Assembly (NCBI GenBank): GCA_030670015.1
Contig: DAOVCM010000003.1
Span: 1-17,846 of the forward strand
Origin: Candidatus Bathyarchaeota archaeon
GTDB lineage: Archaea; Thermoproteota; Bathyarchaeia; TCS64
DNA: 17,846 bases
Reading direction: 5' to 3'
Within the stretch, counting starts at the first letter, position 1; the number at the start of each line of letters is the position of its first letter. Positions 5,833 through 14,704 of the stretch are shown here, piece after piece. A program made the position numbers and the translations under genes. The notes below the pieces were generated by a model. It worked only from the letters and a program-made list of their open reading frames with translations, was not told the origin of the DNA and did not search any database.

Positions 5833-6975
5833 ATGTCTGAGACCGGAGGAGCGAGCGCTAGGACGCTGATCCTCTGCATTGACGGAGATAATGATATCGG
5901 GAAGAAGGCACACGTTGAGACGCCGATCTTAGGTAGGGATTCGAATTTAGAGGCTGCCTCCGCTCTCGCGATTGCAGACCCCGAGGAGGCAGACGCCAAT
6001 GCAATGTTTGGCGCTGTGAAAATTTTTGATCAGCTCACAGAGCGGTATCCCGACGAGATCCACCAGATAGCTACTATTGCTGGCAGTTCTATGGGGGGGA
6101 TCGAGGCTGACAGGAAGATCGTAAGTGAGCTTGAAGACATCCTTGAAACCTTTAAGGCCACAGGCGTTATCCTGGTCACGGATGGGTATTCTGATGAGAC
6201 TCTCATTCCTCTTATCCAATCACGTGTACCAATCACTTCCATCCAGCATGTAGTCGTTAAGCACAGCGAGCGTCTTGAAGAGACTTGGGCGGTTATCTTC
6301 AGGTACCTGAGAATGCTCGTTGAGGACCCCTATTACTCTAGAGTAAGCCTGGGCTTGCCCGGAATTATGCTTGTCATCTTAGGCGTCCTGTTGGTTTTCG
6401 GCCAGCTCCAGAACGCAGGGCTAGTGCTCACCTTCGTCATGGGGATCGCCCTCCTCGTCAAGGGATTTGGATGGGAGGAAAAACTCGCCAAGGTAACTCT
6501 AAGACTTCCACCTCCAGAAAGGCAGCTCACCCTTGCTTCACAAAGCGTCGGACTCATCCTCGGAATCGTAGGCTCCATCCAAGGATTATTTAACGCTAGG
6601 AAATTTGTGCTTCCAGACTCGCCACCGTGGTGGCAGAACTTCTCACCGTGGCTGCAGCAATTACCCACCCTAATCGGCGCGTTCATGCTGAAGGCGATAG
6701 ATCTCATTATCCTCGGGGCGATGGTTGCTCTCATTGGCGGCGTGGCATCCAAGTACATGCAGAAGGACTCTAAAATGTGGCAGAATGTCGTCGGGATAAT
6801 AGTGACCTTCTGGCTTAGGTTCATCGCGATCGAGTCGGCCAAGATACTTGTCGAGCCTGAGAAGACCCTTACATTGTGGTCTCCTCTCGTCTTTATGTCC
6901 TTGGCGGGTGTCGTGACAACGATTATATTTGTCTTCTTCATCTACGGTTCAGATAAAAAACTCCCATTTCAATAA
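5833..6975 (+). CDS. DUF373 family integral membrane protein
   Basis: A 380-residue protein of the archaeal DUF373 family; its biochemical role is not established. The cytosolic N-terminal half (1-165) carries acidic motifs (LCIDGDNDIG, 14-23; DPEEADANAM, 49-58; GSSMGGIEADRK, 84-95; VTDGYSDE, 115-122) that suggest a nucleotide- or metal-binding alpha/beta domain. The C-terminal half has about six hydrophobic segments (near 172-190, 195-212, 236-253, 278-303, 319-340, 350-372). The ATG has ggag 4 nt upstream and a good TATA box. The prenyltransferase gene follows on the same strand after about 87 bp, with a T5 tract and an apparent promoter between. A link with membrane lipid metabolism is only suggested by that adjacency. 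Confidence 0.88.
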   Translation: MSETGGASARTLILCIDGDNDIGKKAHVETPILGRDSNLEAASALAIADPEEADANAMFGAVKIFDQLTERYPDEIHQIATIAGSSMGGIEADRKIVSELEDILETFKATGVILVTDGYSDETLIPLIQSRVPITSIQHVVVKHSERLEETWAVIFRYLRMLVEDPYYSRVSLGLPGIMLVILGVLLVFGQLQNAGLVLTFVMGIALLVKGFGWEEKLAKVTLRLPPPERQLTLASQSVGLILGIVGSIQGLFNARKFVLPDSPPWWQNFSPWLQQLPTLIGAFMLKAIDLIILGAMVALIGGVASKYMQKDSKMWQNVVGIIVTFWLRFIAIESAKILVEPEKTLTLWSPLVFMSLAGVVTTIIFVFFIYGSDKKLPFQ

Positions 6976-7017
6976 CTCATGTATCATTCATCCTCTAAAA
7001 TTATAAGTACAGTAGAG

Positions 7018-7040
7018 TTTTTATCATCCTGATAATAACG
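7018..7040 (+). promoter_or_regulatory. Perfect dyad and TATA candidate upstream of uppS
   Basis: TTATCA-tcc-TGATAA (7021-7035) is a perfect 6-bp inverted repeat. It overlaps tgataataac, a TATA candidate about 27 bp before the ATG at 7063. The site may be an operator covering the core promoter. The T5 tract at 7018-7022 may also end the DUF373 transcript. Confidence 0.4.
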
Positions 7041-7062
7041 AGTACTTTAAAGGTTGTCAGAG

Positions 7063-7845
7063 ATGCTGCGAGGCCTGCTATCAGCTATTGGAGTTTACAA
7101 TGTTTATCGTCGTTGGCTTCGCATGCAGATCGACTCAACAAATGTACCTGAGCACATCGGTGTCATCCTTGACGGGAACAGGCGGTGGGCCTCTGCAAGG
7201 GAGATGAATCCTTGGCAGGGGCACAGAGAGGGCGCCGAGAAAGTTAAAAAATTCTTGGAATGGTGTCTCAATCTGGGTATTACAACCGTCACCCTCTACG
7301 GCTTCTCCACAGAGAACTTCAACAGGTCTGAAGATGAGGTGGATGAGCTGATGAAGCTCTATGAGGAGAACCTTGTAGAGATACTCAAGTCAGATGTCAT
7401 CCATAAGAACAAGGTCAAAATTCGAACGATTGGCAGAATTAATCTCCTCCCTGAGAATCTGAGGAATCTCATATCAGAAGTCGAAGAGTCAACGAAAGGA
7501 TACGATCGCTTTTACCTGAACATCGCACTGGCGTACGGAGGTCGGGCAGAGATCGTGGATGCGGCTAAGGAGATTGCTGTCAAAGTAAAGGCTGGAGAGC
7601 TGACTCCTGAGGACATCGATGAAGATCTTTTCGAAGGATATCTCTACACCTCATACCTACCGCAGCAGGACCTTGACCTGATCATCAGGACCTCAGGAGA
7701 GTCTCGGCTAAGTAACTTTCTTATCTGGCAATCAGCGTACAGCGAGTTCTTCATGGTTGATGTCTACTGGCCAGAATTCAGGGAGATCGATCTCGAAAGG
7801 GTGATAAGGAGCTACCAGAACCGGCACCGGAAGTATGGGAAATAA
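7063..7845 (+). CDS. uppS: Cis-prenyltransferase (undecaprenyl/polyprenyl diphosphate synthase family)
   Basis: Condenses isopentenyl diphosphate onto an allylic primer in cis to make long polyprenyl diphosphate, which in archaea feeds dolichol-type carriers for protein glycosylation. Signature motifs, numbered from the ATG at 7063: HIGVILDGNRRWA (32-44; catalytic Asp37), GFSTENFNRS (80-89), LNIALAYGGRAEI (152-164) and DLIIRTSGESRLSNFLIWQS (205-224), with the ARGxxRLS-type substrate-binding residues present. The 260-residue length is normal. A TTG at 7054 would add MSE; I prefer the ATG because a TATA candidate lies about 27 bp before it. The gene converges with the M24 peptidase gene, leaving only 7 bp between stops. 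Product chain length cannot be read from the sequence. Confidence 0.93.
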   Translation: MLRGLLSAIGVYNVYRRWLRMQIDSTNVPEHIGVILDGNRRWASAREMNPWQGHREGAEKVKKFLEWCLNLGITTVTLYGFSTENFNRSEDEVDELMKLYEENLVEILKSDVIHKNKVKIRTIGRINLLPENLRNLISEVEESTKGYDRFYLNIALAYGGRAEIVDAAKEIAVKVKAGELTPEDIDEDLFEGYLYTSYLPQQDLDLIIRTSGESRLSNFLIWQSAYSEFFMVDVYWPEFREIDLERVIRSYQNRHRKYGK

Positions 7846-7852
7846 AGTGACC

Positions 7853-8926
7853 TCAGACACACATCGCGTCAATATCCTTGTCAAATCTAGTTAGTCTATT
7901 CGGACCTGAATCTGTGACTAGGACCGTATCCTCAATCCTGACGCCCCCGAACCCAGGTATGTAAATCCCGGGCTCGTCAGTAACCACGTTTCCCACCTTC
8001 AAGATATCCTCGCTAGTCTTGCTGAGGGACGGAGGTTCGTGGATCTCAAGACCAACGCCATGACCCAACCCGTGGATAAAGTAATCTCCATAACCTTCAC
8101 TTTCTATGATGCCCCTAGCTATTCTATCTACTTTCACCCCCGCAGCACCACTCTGAATCTCAGCGAGCGCGACCTCGTTAGCTTCCAGTACCACATCATA
8201 AATGGCCCTCTGTTCGTCGGAAGGTACGCCCATTATGAAGGTCCGTGTGAGATCCGACTGGTACTCATGGTATGTTGCTCCCATGTCAACTGTGACAAAA
8301 TCTCCCCGTTTTATCCGTCTATCCGTTACCCCTGCGTGCGGATAAGCGGATCTGAGCCCTGAAGCCACAATGAAGGGGAAAGCTCTCTCCTCAGCTCCCT
8401 CCCTCCTCATAGCATAGGAAGCCTCGGCCGCAACCTCGTACTCCCTGACTCCTTCCCTTAGGAACTGTCTTATAGCTTCCATTCCGATGTCCGCCAACTC
8501 AGCGGCCCTCCTCATTAATCCTTGCTCCTTAGTGTCCTTCACCCGCCTCATGTCCATGACAACGTCAGGAGCAGCTTTCAGCTCTACATCCTTCAATCTT
8601 TTTCCAAGATCTTTGTAAAGATCAAGGGATAGCTCGTCGAAGCCTATTTTCTTCGGATTTAACTCGTTTAATATGACTGTAATCTTCTCCAACTTGTCTT
8701 TTCTTATGTACGGTTTAACCTCGCATCCTGTGGCCTGATCTTGGGCGATAGAAAAGTTGAGCCTAGATGCGAGGAGAAAGGGCTCAGCCTCTGGCGAAAC
8801 GATAAGAATCCCCCCGCTTATCGTTCCCGCATAGTAGATGATGTTCGGGTCCATCGTAACCATGTAAGCATCTAGTCCTGCTCCCTCAATAGATTCTATG
8901 AGCTGTTTTATCCTCATATCCTTCAT
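7853..8926 (-). CDS. M24 family metallopeptidase, Xaa-Pro aminopeptidase/dipeptidase type
   Basis: Cleaves the bond before proline at peptide N-termini, in peptide recycling. The 357-residue protein has a creatinase-like N-terminal domain (about 1-125) and a pita-bread catalytic domain (130-357). The five metal ligands are all visible: Asp214 (VTVDMGA), Asp225 (SDLTRTF), His289 (GLGHGVGL), Glu318 (DEPGIYI) and Glu332 (GVRIEDTVLV). His197 in YPHAGV fits the substrate-side histidine. A di-metal active site (Mn or Co in relatives) is expected. The ATG at 8926 is preceded by a TATA candidate (ctttattg, 8947-8954) about 24 bp upstream, so a very short leader is likely; an ATG three codons downstream is an alternative. 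Dipeptidase versus aminopeptidase specificity cannot be decided by eye. Confidence 0.92.
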   Translation of the reverse strand: MKDMRIKQLIESIEGAGLDAYMVTMDPNIIYYAGTISGGILIVSPEAEPFLLASRLNFSIAQDQATGCEVKPYIRKDKLEKITVILNELNPKKIGFDELSLDLYKDLGKRLKDVELKAAPDVVMDMRRVKDTKEQGLMRRAAELADIGMEAIRQFLREGVREYEVAAEASYAMRREGAEERAFPFIVASGLRSAYPHAGVTDRRIKRGDFVTVDMGATYHEYQSDLTRTFIMGVPSDEQRAIYDVVLEANEVALAEIQSGAAGVKVDRIARGIIESEGYGDYFIHGLGHGVGLEIHEPPSLSKTSEDILKVGNVVTDEPGIYIPGFGGVRIEDTVLVTDSGPNRLTRFDKDIDAMCV

Positions 8927-9187
8927 TATTAGGGTACCCTCGAATCAATAAAGCTTGATTGGCCTACTCACACCCATTGAAACAGGAGTCGTATGCACCC
9001 TTCGATACACATAGCCCCCTCTAATCCCCGAATAATACTGCATAATATCGTACATGCTTGACGTTTCGCGAGCGACAGTCTTGAATTCTTTAAAGGATTA
9101 TTGAAATTCACACAGGGTCAGCCCCACCGGATTTAAGCAGTCTGAGAAGTCGGTAGGGCACCTTATCTCAAAAGGATAGAACGTGAA
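8927..9187. other. Divergent promoter region between the M24 peptidase and smc
   Basis: No ORF with family resemblance is visible. A TATA candidate for smc (accttatctc, about 9159-9168) lies roughly 25 bp before the TTG at 9188, implying a leaderless smc mRNA. A second candidate (ttctttaaagg, about 9086-9096) would give a leader of about 70 nt. Confidence 0.45.
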
Positions 9188-12100
9188 TTGGTACACATTA
9201 GTAGGGTTGTGTTGAGGAACTTCAAATCCTTCAGCGGGAGCGTGAAGCTGAACTTCCAGCAGGGTTTCAATGTCATCACTGGTCCTAACGGAAGTGGCAA
9301 GAGCAATATCGTTGACGCTGTCCAATTCGTATTCGGGGAGCTTGGCTCCAAGAGAATGAGAGTAGCAGATCTTTCAGGGTTAATTTACGATGGTCTTGGT
9401 GAGGAAGGTTCAAGTAAACCCCAGTACGCTCAAGTCACTATCTATTTGAACAACTCCGATAGAGGTCTTGCTATAGACCGTAAGACTGTAAGTATAGGGC
9501 GAAGAGTTGACCGGAAGGGAAAGAGCAAGTACTTCCTCAACGGGAAGAAGACATCAAGACGGGCTTTACTAGACCTCTTAGTTATGGCAGGAATAAGCCC
9601 AGGCGGTTATAACATAGTTCTCCAAGGGACAGCCACCCGATTGAGCGACATCACCACCTCTGAGAGAATGAATGCCCTAGAAGATCTGGTAGGCCTCAAA
9701 GAATACGACGAGAAAAAAACAGAGGCAAAGACGCAGCTATCGGAAGCCGAGCGGAAGATAGAGGTGGCATCTGCCAAGGGTGACGAGGTGAGAAAGCGGG
9801 TTAACGAACTCGAGCGTCAGAAGAACGACGCACTCCGTCACTACTTACTTACAATGGAGGAGCGAAGGCTCAAAGCTTTCAAACTCTCCCATCAACTCAC
9901 CCAGCTGGAATATAGGACAGAGGCGCTCAGAAAACAAATAACAGAGAACAAGACACAGATAGAAGATTTGGAGAAGAACAAAGCCGATACTACCATAGAA
10001 AGAGACGCAGCAAGGGACAGTCTGGAGGAGTTTATCCGAGAAGCTTCCGAGAAGGGCAACACTCGTCTACCTCTCCTCAAATCAGACCTCGTGGGAAAAA
10101 GGACCCTGAGAAACTCCCTTGAGTCCAGGCTGAGGGAGATTGATTCCAAGAAGATTTTGATCCAGAGAACCATCGAGAACAAGCTCGCGGAGATCGAACG
10201 TTCAAGGACAGAAATCGATGAGAAACAGAGTGAACTTCAGGAGCTGACACGAAGTGAGGCACAGATCAATGTTGAGATACAGGGGAAGGAATCTCAGCTA
10301 CAGGACCTTAGTGAGAAGATAAGGACTGTTAAGGAGTCCGCTGAGACAAATCAGAAAAAGGTCGAAGATCTGACCGAGAGCCTTATTCCCAGCCAGGAGA
10401 GCATTAGCGGCCTAGAGATCGAGATCAACAGGCATCTCGTTACCGTAAATTCATTAGATGAAAAGCTTGACGAACTGAGACAGAAAAAGAATGAGTCATT
10501 TAACACTTCAGGTTCATTAGCTGGTAAGATCGCTGAGCTAGAGGCTCTCAAGATCGATGAAGCTCACAAGCTAGAGGAAATACTCTCCACCATCGAAGAT
10601 CAGGTGAAGCGGCAGAAAAACATGAGGACCACCATAGAAAACGCTAACAAGCTTGCTAAGGATGCAGAGCTGACTATCACACAGTTCACCGCGAAGAAGG
10701 ACCTCTGGAAGAATGTCGTGACAGAGGAGAAGGCTCAAGCCCGTGTCAGGGAGATGGGTGAGGCTGGAGCCATCAAGGGATATCACGGCCCACTTCGATC
10801 CCTCGTCAAGATCGACCTCAAGAATCAGCGGGCTGTAAGGATGGCCGCTAATGGCTGGATCAATGCCATCATCGTCGACGACATTGGGACAGCTATCGAG
10901 TGTGTTGAAGGTCTTAAGAAGAACAAACTTGGTATGACCCGGTTCCTCCCCTTAAATAATATAAATGTACAAGAGCCGCTCCCAGAGATCGAAGGCTCAG
11001 GTATCATCGGCTACATCCCTCGCCTGATCAGGTATGCAGAAAAATACGCGCCGGCTGTTAACTTAATCTGGGGCGACACCTTCATTGTCAAAGATCGAGC
11101 TTCAGCGGTAAACCTCGCCCAAAAAGGTTATAGGGCTGTCACCACGACGGGCGATGTTTTCGAGTCTGAGGGTGGACTTATCGGAGGCCACTACCGCAGA
11201 CCGCCTAACTTTTCTAAGCTAATACCTACCGACGAGTCAATCAACGAACTCTCCAAGATCATCCAATCCCTGAGAAGCCGCCTAACGAAAAGGATGACAG
11301 ACCTCAAACTCTCCGGCGGAAACCTCAGAGAGTTCACCAGCTACATAGATCACTTCAACAATAACATCGAGGGAATAGACAAGCAGATAGAGGAAACCCG
11401 GGAGAACATAAAGAGACTGGAGAAAAAAATCACCTCCATAGAAGAAAAAATTGTGCAAATCGAGGAAAAGGTAAACAAAGAGCTAAGTCTTATAACTACT
11501 CTCCGTGAGAGGAAGGAAAGTACACAACAAAAGATAGGGCAGACAAAGGCAGAGATAGCAGCGCTCAAAGAGCAGTCGAAACTTTCCGATGTAGCCCACC
11601 TTGAGGTGACCTATGACACAATCGTCCGAGAGGTTACCGAGATGCGAAATACCCGTTCCCAGCTGATTTCAGATATCACTGTCCTTACAAACCTCATTGA
11701 ACGGTACCTGCAGCTGAAGACCTCAGACTCCGAAGACCAAATTAAGAGATCACGCGAAGAAATCGAGACCTTGGAGCACGAGCGCGAGGAAACCTTATCG
11801 AGGCTTGAGGAGGAAACTGCGGAACTTGGAGAACTGCAGAAAGCTCTCGATAGCGTAACGTCCGATGTCGAGGCCACAAGCCGTATCATGGAACGATACA
11901 GAAAGAAAGTCAGACAGTTCGACCAGCAAATAGAAAGGCTGGGGCATAGACGTGTCAACATCGACCGTAGATCTATGGAGCTCAACGTTGAAGTTGAGAA
12001 GTTCAGGCTGCAGACCGAGCAGAGGTCCGAGGAACTTGTTAGGTTAGGTTTCGAGGAGAAGATACACATAGATGGAATTGACCTAGACCACGTAGACAGT

Positions 12101-12739
12101 ACCTTCCAGAGGATCCAGAGGGAGAAGAGTTCTATCGGGGCAATAAACCAACTCGCTGAAGTGCAGTATGAAGAGTACATGGGTAACTACAAACAGCTCA
12201 GCATTCGCATCAACGAGCTGGAGAAGGAGAGAGGTTCAATCTTTAACTTCATCGATGAGGTGGAGAAGGAGAAACAAGAGCACTTCATGAAGGCGTTCAA
12301 TGAGGTCTGCGAGAATTTCTCAGCCGTATTCGCTGAGCTAACAGGTGGTGGCGATGGCCGCTTGGAGCTTCAGAAGCCAGAGGACCCCTTCACAGGGGGC
12401 GTCGACCTCTACGTACAATTCCCAGGGAAGCCAATGAGACTCGTGAGCGGGGCCAGTGGAGGTGAGCGGTCCGTCGCAGCCATAGCATATCTGCTCGCAA
12501 TCCAGCGGTTCCTCAAGGCCCCCTTCTATCTATTCGATGAGATCGACGCTCATTTGGATGACCTTAACGCGTCCAGATTGGCTGATGTCCTCAAGAAGAA
12601 CGCGTTGGAGTCACAGTTCCTCATGGTGAGCCTGAAGGACGTGATGGTTCACAATGCCGACAAGATCTACGGCGTCTTCGCTCAAAGGGGGCGGAGCCGT
12701 ATCATCGCCCTGCCTATGAAGATGGAGGTAGCCGTTTAA
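9188..12739 (+). CDS. smc: SMC chromosome segregation ATPase
   Basis: The 1183-residue ATPase core of the condensin-like SMC-ScpAB complex, which extrudes and organises chromosomal DNA loops. Head parts: Walker A GPNGSGKS (32-39) with NIVDAVQFVFGE following; ABC signature VSGASGGERS (1086-1095); Walker B YLFDEID ending in Asp1117-Glu1118, followed by AHLDD. Two long coiled coils (about 165-515 and 680-1040), rich in Glu, Lys and Arg heptads, flank a globular hinge (about 520-675) that contains GYHGPLRSLV and GGLIGGHYRR. Length is typical. The start is TTG: the MVHISRVVLRNFKSF N-terminus fits the family and no in-frame ATG lies just upstream. scpA follows after one base and scpB overlaps scpA, so the complex is made from one operon. 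Confidence 0.98.
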   Translation: MVHISRVVLRNFKSFSGSVKLNFQQGFNVITGPNGSGKSNIVDAVQFVFGELGSKRMRVADLSGLIYDGLGEEGSSKPQYAQVTIYLNNSDRGLAIDRKTVSIGRRVDRKGKSKYFLNGKKTSRRALLDLLVMAGISPGGYNIVLQGTATRLSDITTSERMNALEDLVGLKEYDEKKTEAKTQLSEAERKIEVASAKGDEVRKRVNELERQKNDALRHYLLTMEERRLKAFKLSHQLTQLEYRTEALRKQITENKTQIEDLEKNKADTTIERDAARDSLEEFIREASEKGNTRLPLLKSDLVGKRTLRNSLESRLREIDSKKILIQRTIENKLAEIERSRTEIDEKQSELQELTRSEAQINVEIQGKESQLQDLSEKIRTVKESAETNQKKVEDLTESLIPSQESISGLEIEINRHLVTVNSLDEKLDELRQKKNESFNTSGSLAGKIAELEALKIDEAHKLEEILSTIEDQVKRQKNMRTTIENANKLAKDAELTITQFTAKKDLWKNVVTEEKAQARVREMGEAGAIKGYHGPLRSLVKIDLKNQRAVRMAANGWINAIIVDDIGTAIECVEGLKKNKLGMTRFLPLNNINVQEPLPEIEGSGIIGYIPRLIRYAEKYAPAVNLIWGDTFIVKDRASAVNLAQKGYRAVTTTGDVFESEGGLIGGHYRRPPNFSKLIPTDESINELSKIIQSLRSRLTKRMTDLKLSGGNLREFTSYIDHFNNNIEGIDKQIEETRENIKRLEKKITSIEEKIVQIEEKVNKELSLITTLRERKESTQQKIGQTKAEIAALKEQSKLSDVAHLEVTYDTIVREVTEMRNTRSQLISDITVLTNLIERYLQLKTSDSEDQIKRSREEIETLEHEREETLSRLEEETAELGELQKALDSVTSDVEATSRIMERYRKKVRQFDQQIERLGHRRVNIDRRSMELNVEVEKFRLQTEQRSEELVRLGFEEKIHIDGIDLDHVDSTFQRIQREKSSIGAINQLAEVQYEEYMGNYKQLSIRINELEKERGSIFNFIDEVEKEKQEHFMKAFNEVCENFSAVFAELTGGGDGRLELQKPEDPFTGGVDLYVQFPGKPMRLVSGASGGERSVAAIAYLLAIQRFLKAPFYLFDEIDAHLDDLNASRLADVLKKNALESQFLMVSLKDVMVHNADKIYGVFAQRGRSRIIALPMKMEVAV

Positions 12740-12740
12740 G

Positions 12741-13400
12741 ATGGTCAGGAAGAAGCCCTTCTATCTCCGTGATCCCTGGGCAATCCTGTTTAAAGACAGG
12801 AAACTGGACAAGGTATCCCCTTGGAGTATCGATCTTGTATACCTGCTAACTACGCTGCTTGAAGAAATGAACAAGGTGGGTATTGACTTCAGGATGGCTG
12901 GCACTGCCATTAACTCCTCTGTCCTCATATACCTAAAGAAAGCGGAGTTACTGCTCAAGATGGAGGAGCCTCCCGAGACTCCGCCCGAGAAGCCTGAAAT
13001 ATATATCCCGCCGCCTCTATCCCTCCCCTTCAGGTTTGAGTTCACAACTACCTCTATCTCCGATCTCATCACGGCATTGGAGAAAGCATTGGATGATGAA
13101 AGAAGGAAAGTCAAGCCTAAGCTTCCAGTCCTACCTATGCCTATCCCTGACTTTCTGGATATGGAAGCTTATCTACTTGAGATCGAGGACAGGGCAGAGG
13201 CGCTCCTTAACCAGATTAGGAGCATGGGCGGGGGGTTCCTAAGCCTATATGACCTCACCGCTGACAAGAGTTGGGTTGAGGTCGTACGTGTGTTCATGAT
13301 GCTCCTCTTCCTAGCGCAACGGGATGAGATAGATCTTCACCAGGATGAGGATGAGACTGACATCATTGTGAGAGTAAAGGAGTCGGTGGAAGATGAATGA
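12741..13400 (+). CDS. scpA: ScpA kleisin subunit of SMC-ScpAB
   Basis: Kleisin that bridges the two SMC heads and recruits ScpB. In this 219-residue protein the N-terminal region KPFYLRDPWAILFKDRKLDK and following helices (SIDLVYLLTTLLEEM) match the SMC-neck-binding part. A proline-rich linker (EEPPETPPEKPE plus IPPPLSLP, about 75-97) follows, and the C-terminal part (about 165-219: VEVVRVFMMLLFLAQRDEIDLHQDE) fits the winged helix that binds the SMC cap, including the typical FLALLEL-like helix. It is shorter than many bacterial ScpA proteins, as in other archaea. The ATG is one base past the smc stop, and the last 8 bases overlap scpB, implying coupled translation. Confidence 0.93.
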   Translation: MVRKKPFYLRDPWAILFKDRKLDKVSPWSIDLVYLLTTLLEEMNKVGIDFRMAGTAINSSVLIYLKKAELLLKMEEPPETPPEKPEIYIPPPLSLPFRFEFTTTSISDLITALEKALDDERRKVKPKLPVLPMPIPDFLDMEAYLLEIEDRAEALLNQIRSMGGGFLSLYDLTADKSWVEVVRVFMMLLFLAQRDEIDLHQDEDETDIIVRVKESVEDE

Positions 13401-14073
13401 CGTAAGAAGTATGGAACGTATCAGCATGATTGAGGCAGCTCTCTACGCAGCAGGACGACCTGTAAATATTGAGAGCCTTAAGCTTGTGATAAGGACCAGA
13501 TCTGACAAGGTGGTCCGAAGGCTGCTCTGGGAGCTTGCGAATAGGTACGAACTACGAGGGAGTGCCTTGGAGATCATGGTACTTCCCGAGAATCGCGCTG
13601 TCATGAGGTTAAAGCCTGAGTACAGCCGGATGGTCAAGAGGTTCACCAGCCGGCCCCTGCTGACTAGCGGCCCACTCAAGACTCTGTCCTACATCGCTTA
13701 CCACCAACCTGTAGAGCAGATAAAAGTGGTAGCAGACAGGGGAAACCACATCTACGCACACCTCAAGATGATGGAGGAGATGGGGCTCATCACACGTGAG
13801 AGACTAAAACGTCGAGGCTTCATCATTGAGACAACGCCCTACTTCTCCGATTATTTCGGGTTCGGTCATAATCCCCTCAAATCTAAACTTGAGCTACGGC
13901 AGATGTTCAGCACATTGAAGATTCACAAGCTTGACAACGGGGACAGAGATAATAATGACGAGTCCCCCGAGTTGCTTACGACGCCATTAGTGGAGGGGAC
14001 GGAATCATACTCCCGGGAAGGGCTAGCGGAGGAGTATGCACAGTATCCAAGAACATCCCATCACGATTCATGA
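13393..14073 (+). CDS. scpB: ScpB subunit of SMC-ScpAB
   Basis: ScpB dimers bind the central region of ScpA in the condensin-like complex. In this 226-residue protein two winged-helix domains are visible: about 8-85 (SMIEAALYAAGRPVNIESL, VVRRLLWELANRY, LEIMVLPENRAVMRL) and 90-165 (TSGPLKTLSYIAYHQPVEQI, HLKMMEEMGLITRERLKRRG, then a FIIETTPYFSDYFGF strand/loop). The C-terminal tail from about 185 is acidic, low in predicted structure and poorly conserved. The ATG overlaps the end of scpA by 8 bases. Oligo-T tracts follow the stop, so the operon probably ends here. Confidence 0.93.
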   Translation: MNDVRSMERISMIEAALYAAGRPVNIESLKLVIRTRSDKVVRRLLWELANRYELRGSALEIMVLPENRAVMRLKPEYSRMVKRFTSRPLLTSGPLKTLSYIAYHQPVEQIKVVADRGNHIYAHLKMMEEMGLITRERLKRRGFIIETTPYFSDYFGFGHNPLKSKLELRQMFSTLKIHKLDNGDRDNNDESPELLTTPLVEGTESYSREGLAEEYAQYPRTSHHDS

Positions 14074-14086
14074 AGTAAACATCACA

Positions 14087-14126
14087 TTTTTACATTCATC
14101 TTCTACAATTAATTCTTATCATTTTT
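14087..14126 (+). terminator. Oligo-T terminator after scpB
   Basis: T5 tracts at 14087-14091 and 14122-14126 lie in a T-rich, G-poor stretch just after the smc operon. This fits archaeal termination. No stem-loop is needed or seen. Confidence 0.5.
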
Positions 14127-14189
14127 CACTATAGTTGTTATTAGTTACCCATCTTTCAAACTCGAACCTTGATGTATTGGTGTAGACCA

Positions 14190-14247
14190 TACTTCTTTTA
14201 TATATCCGTTTTATCTAAAGGCTACAGAAACTGGAGTAAAAGCTCCA
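14190..14247 (+). promoter_or_regulatory. rps8e: Promoter and leader of the S8e gene
   Basis: A TATA-like run (cttttatatatcc, about 14192-14204) lies about 65 bp before the start, implying a leader near 40 nt. In the leader TGGAGT (14232-14237) and GCTCCA (14242-14247) can pair around an AAAA loop, and gagg (14255-14258) then serves as ribosome-binding site. Whether the hairpin matters for ribosomal protein control is unknown. Confidence 0.45.
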
Positions 14248-14266
14248 ACATTACGAGGAAAATAAT

Positions 14267-14653
14267 TTGGCATGGCACGGTGGACTGAAAAAGCGGAAGA
14301 AATCAGGCGGTAAAAAGAGAGCCTACAGAACAAAGAAGCTGCATGAGGTAGGCAGACATCCCATAGAAACAAAGCTCGATGAGACCGAAAGAAAGATAGA
14401 GATTGGACGCAGCGCTATAAGGAAAATAAAGCTCGTCTCAGCTGACATGGTGAACTTATCAAATCCTTCAACAGGACGGACTGTTCGACTGAAGATCCTA
14501 GATGTGGTCAGGAACCCAGCCAACATAGATTACAACAGGAGAGGTGTCATCACTAAGGGCGCTATCATCCGCACTGAGAATGGGCTAGCCAGAATAATCT
14601 CCCGCCCAGGTCAAGACGGTGTCCTCAACGCCGTTATATATGAAGAAGAATAA
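14267..14653 (+). CDS. rps8e: 30S ribosomal protein S8e
   Basis: Small-subunit ribosomal protein of archaea and eukaryotes that binds 16S rRNA. In this 128-residue basic protein the N-terminal stretch AWHGGLKKRKKSGGKKRAYR (2-21) resembles the usual W.G..KRKPTGGK start, followed by LHEVGRHPIETKL and the C-terminal RRGVITKGAIIRTENGLARI with RPGQDGVLNAVI, all typical. The start is TTG at 14267, with gagg about 9 nt upstream. The ATG at 14272 is in another frame and would give an unrelated peptide. SRP19 follows after 51 bp and Gar1 after that, probably in one transcription unit. Confidence 0.95.
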   Translation: MAWHGGLKKRKKSGGKKRAYRTKKLHEVGRHPIETKLDETERKIEIGRSAIRKIKLVSADMVNLSNPSTGRTVRLKILDVVRNPANIDYNRRGVITKGAIIRTENGLARIISRPGQDGVLNAVIYEEE

Positions 14654-14704
14654 ACACCAGAACGGAAAGTTTCTGGCAGACGACAAACTTGTCTTAAAGC
14701 GGAT

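Noticed and set aside
11611..12180. Long antisense ORF (189 codons) within smc
   Set aside because: Serine-rich shadow of the charged coiled-coil codons; the sense frame is clearly SMC.
14654..14704. Small structured RNA between S8e and SRP19
   Set aside because: The stem ccagaa/ttctgg is short, and no C/D or H/ACA box set is recognisable.
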